Part shown: positions 35,841 to 43,424 of the stretch, piece after piece | Layout of the letters: each line of letters begins with the position of its first letter | How positions within the stretch are numbered: position 1 is the first letter of the stretch | From: Candidatus Rokuibacteriota bacterium | GTDB taxonomy: Bacteria; Methylomirabilota; Methylomirabilia; Rokubacteriales; CSP1-6 | Direction: 5' to 3' | Assembly: GCA_003220435.1 (NCBI GenBank) | Contig: QHSL01000017.1 | Location: 1-49,746, forward strand | DNA length: 49,746 bases | Position numbers and translations under genes: made by a program | Notes under the pieces: generated by a model | Told to the model about the DNA's origin: nothing | Databases searched by the model: none | Seen by the model: only the letters and a program-made list of their open reading frames with translations

Positions 35841-36602
35841 TCAACGGATGGTCTGTATTTTCGCCCCTTTCGGGATCGTCAGCGCGAATCGCTCCTCGTC
35901 AATTCCGCCGTTCTCGACCGGGTCCTGGTACGCGATCGAGCCGGTCACGTACGACCGCGCCGCGTCGAGGTCGAATCCAGCGAGCGCCCCGGTGGTGTTG
36001 CGCCGGTACTTGATCAGGACGTCGAACTTCCCGGAGATCTCGAGTTGCCGGACCGCGCCGGTCTCGAGGTCCAGCCATACTCGCTCGCGGGCCCGGGCTC
36101 CTACGAGACGCAGCGAGGGCCCGGCGCCGTCGGCCGGCAGGAGCTCGGCGCGACGCAGGTCGTTGGGAGGCACCGCCCGTCCGGCGAGGACCGCGACGAG
36201 ATCGCCGGGCTCGAGCGGGAGACCGAGCGCCTTCGCGATCGTCTCGGCGTTGGCGGGTCCGGTCGAGGCCTCGTGCTTCCCGGCGTCGTACGCGGTCAGG
36301 CGCCCGTCGTGGACGGTCACGAGCAGAAGCGGCTGGCCGAGGGGCGAAAGCGCCTCGAAGCGGACGGAGGTCGGCGCCTTCACGAGGAGGACGCCGCGGA
36401 GGCGCTGACGTTCCTCGCCTTGGCGCAGATCGATGTCCGCGAGGGTCCGAAGGTCGGTGAACTCGCTCGAGCGTTCGGCCAGCCGGGTCAGCGCGCGTTG
36501 GGCGTCGTCTCCGATGGGCTCTCGCGAGGGCACGGTCGCGCAGCCGGCGACTAGAAGCAGCGTCAGAGAAAGGCGAAAGCTACTGCGAGGCTTTGGGGCC
36601 AC
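35841..36602 (-). CDS. LolB/DUF4292-like outer membrane lipoprotein
   Basis: A 253-residue lipoprotein. The signal peptide has lipobox LLVAGC with Cys21 lipidated. The mature part has a LolB-like fold of antiparallel strands: FTDLRTLADIDLRQGEERQR, VRFEALSPLGQPLLLVTVHD, GRLTAYDAGKHEASTGPANA and GALAGFDLDAARSYV. Proteins of this type receive or move lipoproteins at the outer membrane, and this one sits beside ispE as lolB does in many bacteria. Similarity to true LolB is at the level of fold and synteny, so the symbol is withheld. It overlaps the end of the DciA-TPR gene by 23 bp. Confidence 0.8.
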   Translation of the reverse strand: MAPKPRSSFRLSLTLLLVAGCATVPSREPIGDDAQRALTRLAERSSEFTDLRTLADIDLRQGEERQRLRGVLLVKAPTSVRFEALSPLGQPLLLVTVHDGRLTAYDAGKHEASTGPANAETIAKALGLPLEPGDLVAVLAGRAVPPNDLRRAELLPADGAGPSLRLVGARARERVWLDLETGAVRQLEISGKFDVLIKYRRNTTGALAGFDLDAARSYVTGSIAYQDPVENGGIDEERFALTIPKGAKIQTIR

Positions 36603-38757
36603 CCTTGACCCGGCGCTGGCGGTCCTTGAGGTCGTCTACCTTCTTCTTGACCGCGTCGGCGGCCGGATCGAGCTGCAGAGCCTTCTCCCATGCGGCGAGA
36701 GCATCGTCGTCGAGCCCGTTCTTCACGAACGCGTCGCCCAGGTGCTCGTAGATCACGGGATCTGGCTCCTTCGTGCGCGCGACGGCCCGCTTGAGCTCGC
36801 TCAGAGCCTCTGGGTATTTCCCTTGCTGGTAGTAGGCCCAGCCGAGGCTGTCGATGAAGTAGCCGTTGTCGGGTTCGAGATCGAGCGCCTTGCGGATCAG
36901 CTGGATCGCCTCGTCCAGGTTCTGACCGCGCTCGGCGTACATGTAACCGACGTAGTTGTAGGCTTCGGCGTGCTTCGGATCGAGCGAGATCACGCGCCGG
37001 AAGGCGCCGACCGCGTCGTCGAAGCGCGCCTGCTTTTCGTAGACCACGCCCAGCTGGAAGTGGAGGTCCTTCTGCCGGTCGTCCAGGCCTAGACCCTCCT
37101 GGAGGGTCTCCGCCGCCCGATCGTATTGCTTGGCGCGGTAGTATGCGGTCCCGAGATAGAGGAACAACTCGGGCCGCTTGGGCTCCATGTTGACGGCGTC
37201 GCGGAGGATCGCGATCGACTCGTCGAACCGCTTGGCGCGCCCGTAGAGGAACCCGAGCTGGACGCGCGCGTCGATGGAGCGCGGGTCGGCGCGTAGGATC
37301 CGCTCGAGCTCCGACTTCGCCTCCGCGTCGCGGCCGCCGTCCATGTAGCTGGTGGCGAGGAAGTAGCGGGCGCGCAGGTTGGACGGCTCCAGCATCACGA
37401 CGCGGCGGAACGCGTCGCTGGCGCGATCCCACATCTTCTGCTCGTAGTACACGAAGCCGAGCTTCATCCACACTCGCGAGTCCCGAGGCGTCGCCTCGAC
37501 GAGAGCCTCGATCTCGGTCTGTGCTTCTGCCAGCCGCCCGAGGCGGATCAAGAGATCGCCGAGCCGCTCCGCGTGCGTGGGATTGTCCGGATTCGCCTTG
37601 GCGGCACGGCGGTAAGTCTCGATCGCCTCGTCGCTCTTGTTGCGCCGCTCGTAGACGTGGCCGAGCGCCTGCCAGGCGGCGTCGTGGTCGGGGTCGAGCT
37701 CGACGGCGGTCGTGAGGCGGCTGATCGCCTCGTCCCAGGACTCGGTCTCGATCGCCAGCCGTCCCAGCAGGAACTGCGCCTGCGCGAGCCGCGGCTGCTT
37801 GTCGGCGAGGCGCAGGAGGACGGCCCGGGCGCGGTCGTACGCCTTCTGCTCGACGTGGACCCGCGCGAGCGTCAGGTAGGGCTCCTCGGCGGTCGGGTTG
37901 AGCGCGATGGTCCGCTCCAGCTCGGTCTCGGCCTCGGCGATCCTGCCCTTCGCGCGGAAGAGCTCGGCGAGCGTCAGGTGCGCGACCGGCTGGTCCGGCG
38001 CCAGCTCGACGGCGCGCCGCGCGGCGGTCACGGCCTCGTCCACGCTGTCCACGCGCATGAGGGTCTGGGCGAACTGGGTCCAGAGGGCAGCCGAATTCGG
38101 ATCCTTCTCGAGCGCCTTCTGCATCAACGGGATCGCGTCCTTGAACCGACCGGCCTGAACGTGCATCTGGGCGAGGGTGTAGTTGTAGTAGGCGTCGGCA
38201 CGGGGATCGGGGGTGACGGCGGCGCGCTGCGGCAGCTCGTCGTCGATGGCGACTCTCACGCCGCCGCCGGCGGCGCATCCCGCGAGCGCCGCGGCGACGA
38301 AGATCGCGGGGAGCCCTCGCCAGGCCTTCGTCAGCAGGCGTCGCGCGGCCGCGGCGACCCCCGAGTCGGGTATGGCCGACGCCGCCGCGTCGATCTCGCG
38401 CTGCGCCTGGGCGTCGAGCGGCGCGGGCGCGGCGGGGCCCGCACGACCGGACGTCGGCTCGGCATCGACCTTTCCCGAGACGAATCGCAGGGAGCGAACC
38501 ACGCCGAACCGCTCGTTGAGGCGGCGGGTCAGCTCCTCGCTGCGGAGCGTGAGCTCGTGGAGCCACGGAGAGTTGTCGACCACCACGGTGAGACAGCCGT
38601 CGGCGAAACTGCCGGGCTGGGCTCGCCGCGCCGCATCGCCGCCGACCACGGCCGGCCAGGCCCGCCGGATGCGATATTCGAGCAACCGGTCTCGGAGGTC
38701 GGGAACTGCGGTCACCAGGAGGTCCGCGACGGCGCGCGGCGCTGCTGCGCGTACCAT
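36580..38757 (-). CDS. Fusion of a DciA/DUF721-like domain with a long TPR protein
   Basis: A 725-residue open frame. Residues 1-95 are a DUF721/DciA-like domain (LLEYRIRRAWPAVVGGDAAR, FADGCLTVVVDNSPWLHELT); stand-alone DciA is a helicase loader. After a linker, residues about 143-163 look like a lipoprotein signal (LTKAWRGLPAIFVAAALAGC). From about 185 on there are about 15 tetratricopeptide repeats, for example AALWTQFAQTLMRVDSVDEA and EAYNYVGYMYAERGQNLDEA. A cytoplasmic domain joined to an export signal is odd. The gene may be a true fusion, or a second start (only a CTG is suitable) may give a separate TPR lipoprotein. It is divergent from rlmD. Confidence 0.85.
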   Translation of the reverse strand: MVRAAAPRAVADLLVTAVPDLRDRLLEYRIRRAWPAVVGGDAARRAQPGSFADGCLTVVVDNSPWLHELTLRSEELTRRLNERFGVVRSLRFVSGKVDAEPTSGRAGPAAPAPLDAQAQREIDAAASAIPDSGVAAAARRLLTKAWRGLPAIFVAAALAGCAAGGGVRVAIDDELPQRAAVTPDPRADAYYNYTLAQMHVQAGRFKDAIPLMQKALEKDPNSAALWTQFAQTLMRVDSVDEAVTAARRAVELAPDQPVAHLTLAELFRAKGRIAEAETELERTIALNPTAEEPYLTLARVHVEQKAYDRARAVLLRLADKQPRLAQAQFLLGRLAIETESWDEAISRLTTAVELDPDHDAAWQALGHVYERRNKSDEAIETYRRAAKANPDNPTHAERLGDLLIRLGRLAEAQTEIEALVEATPRDSRVWMKLGFVYYEQKMWDRASDAFRRVVMLEPSNLRARYFLATSYMDGGRDAEAKSELERILRADPRSIDARVQLGFLYGRAKRFDESIAILRDAVNMEPKRPELFLYLGTAYYRAKQYDRAAETLQEGLGLDDRQKDLHFQLGVVYEKQARFDDAVGAFRRVISLDPKHAEAYNYVGYMYAERGQNLDEAIQLIRKALDLEPDNGYFIDSLGWAYYQQGKYPEALSELKRAVARTKEPDPVIYEHLGDAFVKNGLDDDALAAWEKALQLDPAADAVKKKVDDLKDRQRRVKGGPKASQ

Positions 38758-38831
38758 TAACTCGTATCATACATCCTGGGGTGCGCGCGCAGCGAGAGTC
38801 GCCGGAAAACCCTGATATAGTGGCGTGAATT

Positions 38832-40202
38832 ATGGCGAAGCCGAGGCGCGGCGACACCCTCGATCTGACGATCGATGACCTCGCCTTCGGCGGCGAAGGC
38901 GTCGGGCGGGTCGAGGGCTACGTCCTCTTCGTACGCGGCGCGGTGCCCGGCGACCGCGTCCGGGTCAAGGTCGTCGAGGCCCGCTCGCGCTTCGGGCGCG
39001 CGGCAATTGAGTCGCTCGAGAGCCCGTCGCCGGACCGGGTCGAAGCGCCGTGTCCCTACTTCGGCCGCTGCGGCGGTTGTCGCCTCCAGCACCTCTCCTA
39101 TCCAGCGCAGCTGGCGTTCAAGGAAAAGCAAGTGCGCGACTGTCTCACGCGCATCGGTGGGCTCGGGCCGTTCGAGCTCAGGCCGATCCTCGGCGCGCCC
39201 GACATCTACGGGTACCGGAACAAGATGGAATTCACGATCGTGCGCGGCGGCGTCGACAAGCCGGCGATCGGGCTCCACCAGGCGGATCGCTACGACGTAG
39301 TCCTGGACATCGAACGATGCCTGTTGCAGTCGGAGACGATGAACGGCCTGCTCGACGAGCTGCGCGTGCAGGCGGGCGCGCGGAGGCTTCCGGTCTACGA
39401 CCAGGCTTCCGGCGACGGGCTGCTGCGCTTCGCGACCTTGCGCGAGGGCCGGCGCACCGCCGAGGCCATGGTCAACATCGTCGCCGCCGCGCCCGCCGTC
39501 GAGGCGTTGACCCCCGTCGCCGAGGGGCTGCGGACGCGGGTTCCCTCGGTGGCGAGCGTGGTGTTGAACGTCAACGCCAAGAAGGCCTCCGTCGCGGTGG
39601 GCTCCGAGGAGCATCTGCTACTCGGGCGTGATCACATCCGGGAATCGCTCGGCGGTCTCACGTTCCAGGTTTCGGCGAATTCGTTCTTCCAGACCAACAC
39701 CGTTCAAGCCGAGCGCCTCTTCGCGGTCGTCGAGGCGGCGTGCGAGCTCGAAGGGCACGAGACGCTCCTCGACCTCTACTCCGGAACCGGCGCGATCAGC
39801 CTGCTGCTCGCGCGCCGCAGCCGCTGGGTGTACGGCGTCGAGGTCTCGGCGGCCGCCATCGCCGACGCCGTTCGCAATGCGCGGGCCAACGGGATCGAGA
39901 ACTGCACGTTCCTGCCGGGCGAGGTCCGCTACGTCTTGCCGACGCTGATGCGTGACGGCGTCAGGCCCGAAGTCGTCGTCGCGGATCCGCCGCGCGCGGG
40001 CTTCCATCCCAAGGCGCTCCACGCGCTCGCCACGCTCGGGCCGGCGCGGCTCGTGTACGTCTCGTGTAACCCGGCGACGCTGGCACGCGACGTCGGCGAC
40101 CTGGTCCGCCAGGGCTACCGCCTCGAGTGGGTCGAGCCCGTCGACATGTTCCCGCAAACCCCGCACATCGAGGCGGTCGCCCGTCTGCGACGGGCGCAAT
40201 GA
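38832..40202 (+). CDS. rlmD: 23S rRNA (uracil-5-)-methyltransferase, RlmD/RumA family
   Basis: A 456-residue SAM-dependent RNA m5U methyltransferase. The N-terminal TRAM domain covers residues 5-60 (DLTIDDLAFGGEGVGRVEGY). A 4Fe-4S site uses Cys74, Cys80 and Cys83 (CPYFGRCGGCRLQHL) plus a later Cys near residue 160. The SAM-binding domain has SANSFFQTNTVQAERLFAVV and LLDLYSGTGAISLLLARRSR. The nucleophile Cys lies in VYVSCNPATLARDVGDL. Whether it targets U1939 (RlmD) or another position (RlmC, or TrmA-type target) is not certain. It overlaps the following permease gene by four bases. Confidence 0.92.
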   Translation: MAKPRRGDTLDLTIDDLAFGGEGVGRVEGYVLFVRGAVPGDRVRVKVVEARSRFGRAAIESLESPSPDRVEAPCPYFGRCGGCRLQHLSYPAQLAFKEKQVRDCLTRIGGLGPFELRPILGAPDIYGYRNKMEFTIVRGGVDKPAIGLHQADRYDVVLDIERCLLQSETMNGLLDELRVQAGARRLPVYDQASGDGLLRFATLREGRRTAEAMVNIVAAAPAVEALTPVAEGLRTRVPSVASVVLNVNAKKASVAVGSEEHLLLGRDHIRESLGGLTFQVSANSFFQTNTVQAERLFAVVEAACELEGHETLLDLYSGTGAISLLLARRSRWVYGVEVSAAAIADAVRNARANGIENCTFLPGEVRYVLPTLMRDGVRPEVVVADPPRAGFHPKALHALATLGPARLVYVSCNPATLARDVGDLVRQGYRLEWVEPVDMFPQTPHIEAVARLRRAQ

Positions 40203-41116
40203 GGATCTATCTCGCCCGCCGGCTGGGACAGTCGCTGCTCGTCCTGCTGGGGGTCTCGTTCATCGTCTTCTTCATCCTCTATCTCACCGGGGACCCGGCG
40301 CTCATCCTGCTGCCGCCGGACGCCACGGCCGAGGACGTGCAGAAGTTCAGACAAGCGATGGGCTTCAACGATCCGTTCATCGTCCAGTACGGCCGCTTCC
40401 TCGTGGGCGCGCTCCGCGGCGACTTCGGACAGTCGGTGCGCCACGGCGAGCCCGCGTTCAATCTGGTCATCGAGCGCATGCCGGCGACCTTCGAGCTCTC
40501 CGGCGCCGCGCTGGTCGTCGCGCTCTGTCTGGCGATCCCGGCGGGAATCGTGTCGGCGGTGCGGCGCAACAGCGCGCTCGATTACGTGTCGACGGTGGTC
40601 GCGCTGCTCGGCCAGTCGATGCCGACCTTCTGGCTCGGGATCATGCTGATCCTCGTCTTCTCGGTGCAGTTCAATCTCCTGCCCTCGTCCGGGCGGGGCA
40701 CCCTCGAGCACCTCATCCTGCCGGCGATCACCCTCGGGCTCTTCACGACCGCGCGCATCACGCGTCTGACACGCTCGGGCATGTTGGAAGTCCTGAGTCA
40801 GGACTACATCCGCACCGCTCGCGCGAAGGGCGTGAGCGACCCGCCGGTGGTGTGGAAGCACGCGCTCAAGAACGCGGCGATCCCGATCGTGACGATCGTG
40901 GGAATCGAGCTTGGGACGCTGCTGGGCGGCTCCGTGATCACCGAGACTATCTTCGCCTGGCCGGGGGTAGGACGCCTCTCGGTCCAGGCGATCTACAACC
41001 GCGACTACCCGGTGGTCCAGGCCGCGGTCTTCCTTCTCTCGTCCACGTTCGTGCTCGTCAACCTCGTCGTGGACTTGCTCTACACCTATCTCGACCCCCG
41101 GATCCGGCTGAGATGA
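40199..41116 (+). CDS. Peptide/nickel-type ABC transporter permease (DppB-like)
   Basis: A 305-residue inner membrane permease with six helices. It opens MRIYLARRLGQSLLVLLGVS, as in DppB/OppB/NikB. The EAA loop region reads YIRTARAKGVSDPPVVWKHA followed by LKNAAIPIVTIVGIELGTLL. The start ATG overlaps the rlmD stop (ATGA), so coupling to rlmD is likely. The partner DppC-like gene follows only after 346 bp filled with a 99-bp tandem repeat, which is unusual for such tightly linked subunits. No solute-binding protein or ATPase genes lie in the window, so the substrate (oligopeptide, nickel, sugar) is open. Confidence 0.92.
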   Translation: MRIYLARRLGQSLLVLLGVSFIVFFILYLTGDPALILLPPDATAEDVQKFRQAMGFNDPFIVQYGRFLVGALRGDFGQSVRHGEPAFNLVIERMPATFELSGAALVVALCLAIPAGIVSAVRRNSALDYVSTVVALLGQSMPTFWLGIMLILVFSVQFNLLPSSGRGTLEHLILPAITLGLFTTARITRLTRSGMLEVLSQDYIRTARAKGVSDPPVVWKHALKNAAIPIVTIVGIELGTLLGGSVITETIFAWPGVGRLSVQAIYNRDYPVVQAAVFLLSSTFVLVNLVVDLLYTYLDPRIRLR

Positions 41117-41187
41117 GGGTCTCGGGCTACCCCCGGTCCAAGCCGGCCTCGACTCTCCTCATGCAGGGCTCGCAGGTCACCGAGCCC

Positions 41188-41451
41188 GAGACGGGCGTGC
41201 GGAGCCGGGTCGCATTTTGCTTAGGCCACCCGCGGTGGAAGCCGGCCTCACGGCGCCTCGAGCCGGGCTCGCCGGCCACCAAGCCGGAGACGGGCGTGCG
41301 GAGCCGGGTCGCATTTTGCTTAGGCCACCCGCGGTGGAAGCCGGCCTCACGGCGCCTCGAGCCGGGCTCGCTGGCCACCAAGCCGGAGACGGGCGTGCGG
41401 AGCCGGGTCGCATTTTGCTTAGGCCACCCGCGGTGGAAGCCGGCCTCACGG
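41188..41451. repeat. 99-bp tandem repeat between dppB- and dppC-like genes
   Basis: Two full units (41188-41286 and 41287-41385) and a 66-bp partial third (41386-41451) are almost identical; units one and two differ by about one base. A degenerate part-copy lies before them (about 41124-41187). Each unit contains GGTCGCATTTTGCTTAGGCC and GCGGTGGAAGCCGGCCTCAC. The unit length is a multiple of three, so frames stay open on both strands, but nothing supports a protein. The end of the last unit supplies TACAAT just before the next ATG. Confidence 0.88.
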
Positions 41452-41462
41452 ACCCCGTTACA

Positions 41463-42377
41463 ATGAGCGTTCCGATCAGCGCCCGGACCCTGGATCTCGC
41501 CGCCGACCGCAGCCCGGCGCGGCGGGAGTGGGTCGCGTTCGCGCGGCGTCTCGCCCGGCGGCGGACGGCGCTCTTCGGCCTGGTTGTCGTGGCATCGGTC
41601 GCCGTCGCGGCGCTCGGCGCCCCGTGGCTCTCGGCCTACGATCCGACCGAGCAGGACATCACGAACCGGCTGAAGCCGCCCGGGTCGCCCGACGCCTCCG
41701 GCCGCGCCCACCCGCTCGGCACCGATCAGCTCGGTCGCGACATCCTCGCGCGAATCATCTTCGGCGCCCGCCCCGCGCTCATGGTCGGGTTCGCCGCGGT
41801 GGCGATCTCCGGCGTGCTCGGCATGCTCGTGGGGCTCCTCTCGGGCTATTGCGGCGGAAGAGTCGACGACGTGTTCATGCGCCTGGCCGACGTTCAGCTG
41901 GCGTTCCCGTTCATCCTGCTCGCGATCGCCGTGATCGGGGTATTGGGGCCGAGCCTGCCCGTGATCATCGTGGTGATCGGGGTGTCGAGCTGGGTCGTCT
42001 ACGCGCGCGTGGTGCGCGGCGCGGTGCTGTCACTGCGCGAGCGCGAGTTCGTGCAAGCAGCGCTGGCGCTCGGCAGCCGCGACGTTCGGATCCTGCTGCG
42101 CCACATCCTGCCGAACGCGTTCACGCCGTGGCTCGTGGTCGCGACGCTCGACATGGCCCGCGTGATCGTGATCGAGTCGGCGCTCTCGTTCCTGGGGCTC
42201 GGCGTCCAGCCGCCGACGCCGACGTGGGGCGGGATGCTCGCGGACGGCCGGGTCTACATCTCGACCGCGTGGTGGCTCGCGACGTTCCCCGGTCTCGCGA
42301 TCCTCGTGTCAGTGCTCGGCATCAATCTCTTCGGCGACGGGTTGCGCGACACGCTCGACCCGCGCCTCAAAGTCTGA
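41463..42377 (+). CDS. Peptide/nickel-type ABC transporter permease (DppC-like)
   Basis: A 304-residue permease of the DppC/OppC family with six helices. The N-terminal segment RRLARRRTALFGLVVVASVA is typical, followed by HPLGTDQLGRDILARIIFGA and the EAA region FVQAALALGSRDVRILLRHI with LPNAFTPWLVVATLDMARVI. The frame is open through the repeat upstream, but the ATG at 41463 gives the normal family length. No ribosome site precedes it. Instead TACAAT, a -10-like sequence from the repeat, overlaps the ATG. It forms the transmembrane pore with the DppB-like protein. It converges on the VanZ-like gene, with nine bases between stops. Confidence 0.92.
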   Translation: MSVPISARTLDLAADRSPARREWVAFARRLARRRTALFGLVVVASVAVAALGAPWLSAYDPTEQDITNRLKPPGSPDASGRAHPLGTDQLGRDILARIIFGARPALMVGFAAVAISGVLGMLVGLLSGYCGGRVDDVFMRLADVQLAFPFILLAIAVIGVLGPSLPVIIVVIGVSSWVVYARVVRGAVLSLREREFVQAALALGSRDVRILLRHILPNAFTPWLVVATLDMARVIVIESALSFLGLGVQPPTPTWGGMLADGRVYISTAWWLATFPGLAILVSVLGINLFGDGLRDTLDPRLKV

Positions 42378-42386
42378 GCCTCGCGC

Positions 42387-43007
42387 TCAGGGCGGCGCCG
42401 TCGGGCCTTCGACCCCGAGGCCCCGCCGCCGGATCCACCAGAGACGCCGCCCCAGCAAGCCGAACGCCGCCAGCGGCGTCGTCAGCCAGAGCATCCCCGA
42501 CGGCACACCGGTGAGCGCATTCACGGCGAGCGCCACCCCCCCGCCACCGGCCGCCAACCATAACAGCAGGACGGTCGCGCGTTCCGCCGCCCGCCGCCAC
42601 CCCAGGCGCCCGACGACGACCGCCAGCAACGCGCCCATGCCGTCGATCGCCACGTCGGTGGGGCTCGCCGTCCGACTCGGGACGAACGACTGGTGGACCT
42701 CGTCCAGGATCGCCCACGCGAGGCTGATCGCGAACGCGATCGCGGCTGCAGCCGATGGCCGCACGGCGCGCCCGCGGATCAGAGCGCGGAGCCAGAGCGC
42801 GGCCAGGATCGCGTACTCGGTGAGGTGAGCGCCCTTGCGAATGAGCGCGTGCATCGCCTCGAGCTGGGCAGGCGTCGCCCACGGCGCGAGCGCGTGAAGG
42901 ATCGGCAACAGCCAGCTCGCAGTGTGTGCCGCGCTCGCCGTGTCGGACGAGAGCCACATGATCAGCGCCATCCACAGGACGGGGGGGAGCCAGGGGGTCG
43001 AACGCAT
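42387..43007 (-). CDS. VanZ-like membrane protein
   Basis: A 206-residue membrane protein with about six hydrophobic segments. The VanZ-like core has IRKGAHLTEYAILAALWLRA, with the conserved KxxHxxEY-type motif, and LAWAILDEVHQSFVPSRTAS, with the conserved DExxQ-like HQxFxPxR motif, then TDVAIDGMGALLAVVVGRLG. VanZ-family proteins affect teicoplanin resistance in enterococci, but most homologues have no known role. The ATG at 43007 is chosen as the first in the family-like region. It is divergent from the ArsC-like selenoprotein gene, with 27 bp between starts. Confidence 0.85.
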   Translation of the reverse strand: MRSTPWLPPVLWMALIMWLSSDTASAAHTASWLLPILHALAPWATPAQLEAMHALIRKGAHLTEYAILAALWLRALIRGRAVRPSAAAAIAFAISLAWAILDEVHQSFVPSRTASPTDVAIDGMGALLAVVVGRLGWRRAAERATVLLLWLAAGGGGVALAVNALTGVPSGMLWLTTPLAAFGLLGRRLWWIRRRGLGVEGPTAPP

Positions 43008-43034
43008 GCGCCAGTTATGATACAGATACGGGCC

Positions 43035-43382
43035 ATGGCGCGAGTTGACTGGAACTATCACCGGAAAGGCTGAAACTCCTGCGCGAGGGCGCAAGAGTTT
43101 CTTGCGCGGAAGAAGATCGGAGTCGCCGAGCAGGTCGACACGCGGAAGTCCCCGATCGTCGGGGAGGCGGCCCTGGCGGTGACCCGGGGCGTCGACGAGA
43201 TCTACGTCGCCAAGGGCAAGAAGGCGGTCCACCTCGACCTCAAGGCGTCGCGGCCGGGGAAGGCCGAGCTGCTGGCGCTCCTGCTGGGCCCGACCGGCGG
43301 CCTCCGGGCGCCCACCCTTCGGGTCGGGCGCACCCTCCTGGTCGGTTTCAACGAGGAGGCCTACGCGAAGATTCTGAAGTAG
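43035..43382 (+). CDS. ArsC-family/thioredoxin-fold selenoprotein (in-frame UGA at codon 13)
   Basis: A 115-residue thioredoxin-fold protein of the ArsC-like group if UGA at 43071-43073 is read as Sec. It begins MARVDWNYHRKG, then U13, then NSCARAQEFLARKKIGVAEQ. Cysteine homologues read YHRPGCxxCxxAQEFL, so the UGA replaces the N-terminal active-site Cys of a C-x-x-C motif, giving U13-x-x-C16. The rest is full length: GVDEIYVAKGKKAVHLDLKA, LLALLLGPTGGLRAPTLRVG with the cis-Pro, and LLVGFNEEAYAKILK at the end. Standard calling gives only a 67-residue fragment from 43179. The role is likely redox or detoxification, with arsenate reduction possible but unproven. A hairpin stands 15 bases after the UGA. 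It lies 42 bp before mrfA. Confidence 0.85.
43089..43107 (+). promoter_or_regulatory. Candidate bacterial SECIS hairpin of the ArsC-like gene
   Basis: A perfect 7-bp stem, GCGCAAG (43089-43095) with CTTGCGC (43101-43107), closes a five-base loop AGUUU with G at position two. The loop starts 22 bases after the UGA. An alternative fold (43073-43078 with 43095-43100, plus 43080-43084 with 43089-43093) competes; its loop would be only 11 bases from the UGA. Confidence 0.75.
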
Positions 43383-43424
43383 AAGGCGCTCGGCGTCCGG
43401 CCGACGTGCTAGAGTCGGTGCGCG

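Noticed and set aside
41188-41451. Repeat protein encoded by the 99-bp units
   Set aside because: Frames are open on both strands only because the unit is a multiple of three; no start signal or known fold is seen.
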